In this document: positions 60,901-64,000 of the stretch, in pieces | How the letters are laid out: each line of letters opens with the position of its first letter | Numbering within the stretch: position 1 is the stretch's first letter | From: Flavobacterium endophyticum | Lineage (GTDB): Bacteria > Bacteroidota > Bacteroidia > Flavobacteriales > Flavobacteriaceae | Length of the DNA: 64,000 bases | Reading direction: 5' to 3' | NCBI RefSeq assembly: GCF_003634455.1 | Contig: NZ_RBLC01000005.1 | Location: 124,001-188,000, forward strand | Notes under the pieces: generated by a model | Told to the model about the DNA's origin: nothing | The model's input: only the letters and a program-made list of their open reading frames with translations | The model's database searches: none | Position numbers and translations under genes: made by a program

Positions 60901-63815
60901 GCAAGTCCGTTGACTGGCGTTACAGTAGTATCATTGTCTGCTACGATTACATTATTAGGTGTTGTCGTTACAGAATCTGTATTATCAGTCGTATCAGGAT
61001 CGTTTTCGTCTCCGTCAACCGAAGCTGTATTCGTATAGTTTCCTGTTGCGTTTACCGTTGCCGTGATCACCAATGTCTGGTTGGCACCGTTGGCCAAGCT
61101 GCCAATTGTCCAGATTCCTGTTGCTGGAACATAGTTAGCTCCTGCCGTATGAGAAACATAGGTATATCCTGTAGGAAGCTGGTCTGTTACAATAACATTT
61201 GTCGCGTTCGCTGTTCCGTTATTTGTAACAAGCAAGGTGAATTCTACTTGATCTCCTACGCTTGGAGTAGTATCATTTACAGTCTTGCTGATCTGCAAGT
61301 TGGCATCAGGATCTGGTGCTACTGTTATCTCATCTGTATTGTCGCCTGGCACCGGATCTGTTTCTGTTCCCGTTGCCGTTGCTACGTTCGTATAATTTCC
61401 TGTAGCATTTACAGTTGCTGTAACGGTCATAGTCTGGGTGGTACCATTAGCAATAGTACCCACATTCCAGATTCCCGTACCAGAATTGTAAGCGCCTGCC
61501 GTAACTGTTGCAGAAACAAATGCAAAACCAGTCGGCATCAAATCTGCTACTGTAACTCCAGTAGCAGCATTCGGTCCGTTATTCGTAACAGCTATCGTAA
61601 AGGTTACTTGCTGCCCTACTGTCGGAACCGTAGCGTTTGCTGTCTTCACAACCCTAAGATCTGCTATAGCTGCAACGTTCAAATTATTATAAGCGATGTT
61701 GTTACAATTCTCAACAGCTGTTCCGTTTAGACACTCTAAATGCGGGTCTGTCGGAGGCGTAGTACCTGGATTCGTCGCATCGATATCAGTCACGTCAGCC
61801 GGACGGATAATCGAAGCTTCTACATTTAAAGGCAATCCTGCCAAAGAGGATCCTACTGTTCCTGTAATCGTGAATACGATTTCAGAACCGTTTGTCATGT
61901 TAAGGTCTGCAATATAATTGCCCGTAACCGGATCAACTGTTCCGGTAACAACTACTACAGTTCCTTGGCTGTTTACGTAAGTAACGCCCGTTATCGTGAA
62001 TCCGGCTGGAACAATAAATGCAAAGCCGGCTCCAGTTACGTCGCTAGGTCCGTTATTTTTTACGACAACTTGATAGTTCATCGTTTGTCCGATGCTGATA
62101 GTTGTCGTTGATGGTGTGATGCTTTCTACTTCCAAGTCGGCAGAAGCAACAATGATATCTAATGTCTTTATGATGACTTCGCCGGGAACAAAACTCCATG
62201 TATCCAATGATTTTTCGTTTCCAAAGCTCGAACCTCCATCTCCTGTGTTTCCAGAGCCAGAACTTCCTGAGCTATTTCTTCCCCATCTGTGTCCGTTGCT
62301 GTTACTTGAAATACCAGCATTTCCTGAAGCTGTCGGGTTTGATACCGTATTTACATTTCCTCCAGTAACATTCGAATCGTCCCAGTACACCAAGTCTCTG
62401 TTCGGAGTAAATAAAGCATAGCTTTCATTCAGCTGCTCGATGATGATACCTCCCGGATTGATTTCCATGTCGATAAAAGGGAAATGCACCTCGGCACCAA
62501 AAAGCTGTACCCTGATCTCTCCGATATTGGTATTCGGCGCCAGTACATTGCCTGCTCCGTCTCTTCCATCCCATAAAATAGTATTTGTTCCCGGAGAACA
62601 GTTTCCTGTAATGGTTCTGGTCGGGAAATCTCCGATTATTTCAATCCTGAACGTTCCGGCTAGGTTGGAATCAAAACCGATATAGGCTCCTTTGTTCCCC
62701 GAAAGGTTAGGCGTTCCTTCTACACCTGTATAGGTCAGGTTAGTGGCTGTAGGCGTTATCACCGCATTCTTAAGCCATGTTGTAGTGCTTGATGACGTAC
62801 TTACTGCTTGTATCGCGTTAGCAGGCAAGTCCGCTGCAGGATCTGTATAAAATATCTTATGGGTCACATTATTGGCATCATCTTGGCTTCTAGGATCGTG
62901 AACCCTAAAATCAGCGCTTGAAGGACTTGAAATATTCAAACTCTTATAAGATGGTCCTCCTGTGGTATCTAAAAATCCTTTGTTATTTACAAAAAAAGTA
63001 AAACCTACTCCGTTAGAGCCATTATTGGTTACCCTGTAGGCAACTCCATCTCGTGTTAAAACGACAAATTTGCCATAAAAGGCTTTTGCTGATGAAAACA
63101 CTGTTCCTTGTATGTGCAAGTTGAAAACGTTAGAATATACTCTTCCGGAAATCCAAGCCGAGTTAGCCGCATTCCTTACCGATACGTCCCAAGCCGCTAT
63201 CAGTTCCGTATTGTTTCCTTGCGTCCAGGCAGCATCTGCAGCGGTATCGGTAACCCCAGGCGTAGAGCTGCTGGTTTCAGAGCCCGAAGGCAAAAATTCT
63301 ACTTTCCAGATTCCGGCCTGTCCCGCACCTACGGTAACAGTATACGGAAGGTATCGGTTACCTCCTGCTCCCTGTCCCGGATATTGAGGTCCGGCCAGCT
63401 CGCCATTACGGTTCGGTATCTGTCCTGTTGCGGTTGCGGTAGTAAGATACTCTGATCCATTCGGAGCAATCAGCCTGATTCGGCCATTCCCTATATTCTG
63501 GGCACTCGATGCAGCAGCAATAGTCTCTCCAACATTGGCATACACATAGTGCGTCCCCAAGGTCTTGAACGGCCAAGAGTTGATTGTAGTTCCTCCTGCC
63601 GTATAGCTATTGCTGTACAGAAAAGCACGGTTCCCAGTAACTCCCGAAGGATAAAGATCTTTACTCCCGTCTGCATATAGAGACGAAAAGCCGGCAATAG
63701 TCAGAAGGAAACTCAGTAAAAAAACTTTCTTGATTCTTACGGCAGTATCCCTAAACATGACGCTCACCTGTCGGTAGGGCAAGAATCTGCCTTGACAACT
63801 GTAGTTTTTGTTCAT
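54975..63815 (-). CDS. Giant SprB-like surface adhesin, T9SS type B C-terminus
   Basis: A 2946-residue exported protein. A long signal peptide ends near residue 48 (LLSFLLTIAGFSSLYA); the ATG at 63758 is a possible shorter start. An N-terminal about-500-residue region with PKD-like or cohesin-like features precedes DUF11-type domains (about 560-950, with NNGPSDVTG, NNGPNAATG and NNGTANATN). Fifteen tandem domains of about 100 residues follow (about 957-2460), each with the NVLTNDTLNG and NPTNCDTATVTV hallmark of cadherin-like/Ig-type adhesin repeats. Three SdrD-like modules (about 2465-2840) and the type B sorting domain (about 2843-2946, FNAVSPNNDGDNE, IFNRWGVLVYE) end the protein. Expected role: long cell-surface filament for adhesion or gliding, exported through T9SS with the adjacent PorP/SprF. 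Confidence 0.9.
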   Translation of the reverse strand: MNKNYSCQGRFLPYRQVSVMFRDTAVRIKKVFLLSFLLTIAGFSSLYADGSKDLYPSGVTGNRAFLYSNSYTAGGTTINSWPFKTLGTHYVYANVGETIAAASSAQNIGNGRIRLIAPNGSEYLTTATATGQIPNRNGELAGPQYPGQGAGGNRYLPYTVTVGAGQAGIWKVEFLPSGSETSSSTPGVTDTAADAAWTQGNNTELIAAWDVSVRNAANSAWISGRVYSNVFNLHIQGTVFSSAKAFYGKFVVLTRDGVAYRVTNNGSNGVGFTFFVNNKGFLDTTGGPSYKSLNISSPSSADFRVHDPRSQDDANNVTHKIFYTDPAADLPANAIQAVSTSSSTTTWLKNAVITPTATNLTYTGVEGTPNLSGNKGAYIGFDSNLAGTFRIEIIGDFPTRTITGNCSPGTNTILWDGRDGAGNVLAPNTNIGEIRVQLFGAEVHFPFIDMEINPGGIIIEQLNESYALFTPNRDLVYWDDSNVTGGNVNTVSNPTASGNAGISSNSNGHRWGRNSSGSSGSGNTGDGGSSFGNEKSLDTWSFVPGEVIIKTLDIIVASADLEVESITPSTTTISIGQTMNYQVVVKNNGPSDVTGAGFAFIVPAGFTITGVTYVNSQGTVVVVTGTVDPVTGNYIADLNMTNGSEIVFTITGTVGSSLAGLPLNVEASIIRPADVTDIDATNPGTTPPTDPHLECLNGTAVENCNNIAYNNLNVAAIADLRVVKTANATVPTVGQQVTFTIAVTNNGPNAATGVTVADLMPTGFAFVSATVTAGAYNSGTGIWNVGTIANGTTQTMTVTATVNATGNYTNVATATGTETDPVPGDNTDEITVAPDPDANLQISKTVNDTTPSVGDQVEFTLLVTNNGTANATNVIVTDQLPTGYTYVSHTAGANYVPATGIWTIGSLANGANQTLVITATVNATGNYTNTASVDGDENDPDTTDNTDSVTTTPNNVIVADNDTTVTPVNGLAGGTAIANVLGNDTLNGAAIAAGAVNISVLPGAVPAGLAFNTATGAVTVNAGTPAGTYTFDYTICETTNPTNCDTATVTVNVAAAPIVANNDTTVTPVNGLAGGTAIANVLGNDTLNGAAIAAGAVNISVLPGAVPAGLAFNTATGAVTVNAGTPSGTYTFDYTICETINPTNCDTATVTVNVAAAPIVANNDTTATPVNGLAGGTAIPNVLTNDTLNGVAVVPGAVNISVLPGAVPAGLAFNTATGAVTVNGGTPAGTYTFDYTICEVINPTNCDTATVTVNVAAAPIVANNDTTATPVNGLAGGTAIPNVLTNDTLNGVAVVPSAVNISVLPGAVPAGLAFNTATGAVTVNAGTPAGTYTFDYTICEVLNPTNCDTATVTVNVAAAPIVANNDTTATPVNGYAGGTAIPNVLTNDTLNGVAVVPSAVTISVLPGAVPAGLAFNTATGAVTVDAETPAGTYTFDYTICEILNPTNCDTATVTVNVAAAPINAVNDNPTPVNGYTGDTDVVNVLTNDTLNGVPVIPSEVVVTVTTPASNPGVELDPATGTVSVDPQTPAGTYTIIYQLCEVLNPTNCDTATVTVVVEGAPINAVNDTPAPVNGYTGDTDVVNVLTNDTLNGVPVIPSEVVVTVTTPASNPGVELDPATGTVSVDPQTPAGNYTIIYQLCEVLNPTNCDSATVTVVVEAAEIEAFNDTNATPVNGYAGGNAIPNVLTNDLLNGVVVLPSQVTISVVPGSVPAGITFNTTTGAVDVLAGTAAGSYTFDYTICEILNPTNCDTATITVVVGAAPIDAVNDTPATPVNGYAGDTDVVNVLDNDTLNGVPVIPSEVAVTVTTPASNPGVELDPATGTVSVDPQTPAGTYTIVYQLCEILNPTNCDSATVTVVVGAAPIDAVNDTPAPVNGYTGDTDVVNVLDNDTLNGVPVIPSEVAVTVTTPASNPGVELDPATGTVSVDPQTPAGTYTIVYQLCEILNPTNCDSATVTVVVGAAPIDAVNDTPAPVNGYTGDTDVVNVLDNDTLNGVPVIPSEVVVTVTTPASNPGVELDPATGTVSVDPQTPAGTYTIVYQLCEILNPTNCDSATVTVVVEAAPIDAVNDNPAPVNGYTGNPDVVNVLDNDTLNGVPVIPSEVVITVTTPSSNPGVELDPATGTVSVDPQTPAGTYTIVYQLCEILNPTNCETATVTIVVNPAPIDAVNDNPTPVNGYTGDPDVVNVLDNDTLNGVPVIPSEVVITVTTPSSNPGVELDPVTGTVSVDPQTPAGTYTIVYQLCEILNPTNCETATVTIVVEEAPIDAVNDTPDPVNGYTGDPDVVNVLDNDTLNGVPVIPSEVVVTVTTPSSNPGVELDPATGTVSVDPQTPAGTYTIIYQLCEILNPTNCETATVTIVVNPAPIDAVNDDLSAAVVNGNEGQVNAGNVFSNDTLNGVAVIPSEVTLTTITADAPLTLNADGTISVAAGTPAGTYTLQYSICEVLNPTNCDTATVTIVVQVPSIEITKTGTFNDANGDGFAQVGETITYNFSVVNTGSMQLTNITVTDPLVAVTGGPLAVLNAGATDNTTFTAVYTFTQADVDAGFVNNQALVSATPIVGQPITDLSDSNDPTLPGNDDPTVTTLPQNPSFQLWKEGTYQDANNDGIVNAGDVIEYDFTVTNTGNVTITNIMVTDPIVTVSGGPLASLAPQASDSTTFTATYTITQADIELGAVYNLALAEGTDPNGNPIDDESQDPSPVGTDDPLYEPTCPDCTVTILEQNPGIALIKTAIFNDENNNGIAEAGETITYNFTVTNTGNVSLSDVTINDPLPGVVVSGGPITLAVGQSDSTTFTATYAITQADINAGSVSNQAIATGRSPLGEEATDASDNTDNTGNNPTVIEIDGCTINVFNAVSPNNDGDNEILYIGGLECYPDNKVEIFNRWGVLVYEANGYNNNDKAFRGYSEGRVTVNKSEGLPDGTYFYFLKYKKPDGSVSEKSGYLYLSR
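56420..60945 (-). repeat. Fifteen adhesin repeats of about 300 bp
   Basis: Two subtypes alternate in blocks: one with AVNISVLPGAVPAGLAFNTATGAV (units 1-5, 8) and one with VVVTVTTPASNPGVELDPATGTV (units 6, 7, 9-14). Unit 15 is divergent (SEVTLTTITADAPLTL). Unit length varies slightly, about 300-303 bases. Confidence 0.85.
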
Positions 63816-64000
63816 CGTTATAATTTTAATTATTTATTTGAAAATGAGGGGAAAACGGTTTAATGGTGGTATCGTTTTATAAGCAATCAGCTTAGAAGAG
63901 CATAATTTTTACGCATACACGAATGGATTTGGTTAATAAATAGGTTCAAAGGCAAGCCAGATTGCTAGAGCAACCATGACCGTGCAAATTTCCTTAGTAT

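Overview
The window reads as chromosome of a Flavobacteriaceae bacterium, most likely Flavobacterium or a close relative. The evidence is the number of proteins ending in type IX secretion (T9SS) sorting domains (type A 'YPNP...' and type B gliding-motility-associated C-termini), a PorP/SprF partner next to a giant adhesin, a SusC/SusD pair, and promoters of the Bacteroidota form TTG-N18..20-TAnnTTTG. No rRNA, tRNA, CRISPR array, phage or insertion sequence was recognised.

Layout. (1) 1-4007, plus strand: the 3' part of an aldehyde dehydrogenase, AraC-type and Crp/Fnr-type regulators, a SnoaL-like protein, a hotdog thioesterase and a PepSY-like periplasmic protein. (2) 4082-12128, minus strand: a small T9SS-tagged protein, a 2338-residue SpvB/FG-GAP/RHS protein whose C-terminus resembles polymorphic toxin type 23, and an overlapping lipoprotein gene that is a candidate immunity gene. 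(3) 12518-29762, plus strand: four very large T9SS cargo proteins, a small PID-CTERM-like membrane protein and two unknown small genes. Two adjacent adhesins share one 67-residue module, 9 copies in one and 17 in the other, with an exact 201-bp period. (4) 29831-50406: an alginate-use locus. On the minus strand run susC, susD, a PL6 lyase, an IPT-domain lipoprotein, a PL17 lyase, kdgF, a T9SS protein, an MFS transporter, an SDR reductase, kdgK and eda. A separate T9SS jelly-roll protein follows, which may be another lyase. A GntR/FadR-type regulator and a divergent sialate-O-acetylesterase-type gene lie upstream. (5) 50482-51991: a divergent oxyR-osmC pair. (6) 52069-63815, minus strand: a 2946-residue adhesin, then PorP/SprF and an OmpA/PD40 protein.

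How the genes work together. Alginate fragments would enter through SusC/SusD with help from the surface lipoprotein. PL6 and PL17 would cut them to unsaturated monomers, KdgF would speed their conversion to DEH, the SDR would reduce DEH to KDG, and KdgK and Eda would deliver pyruvate and glyceraldehyde-3-phosphate. The GntR-type regulator has a perfect TTGGTNNACCAA dyad over its own promoter, and a second copy covers the -33 element of the acetylesterase promoter. This suggests that deacetylation, as needed for bacterial alginate, belongs to the same regulon.

The least explained element is a block of thirteen complete 21-bp tandem units without a single indel (30950-31232), between eda and the putative jelly-roll lyase gene. 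It is not a CRISPR and has no clean reading frame. It could be a binding-site array phased at two helical turns, or a decayed heptapeptide-coding repeat.
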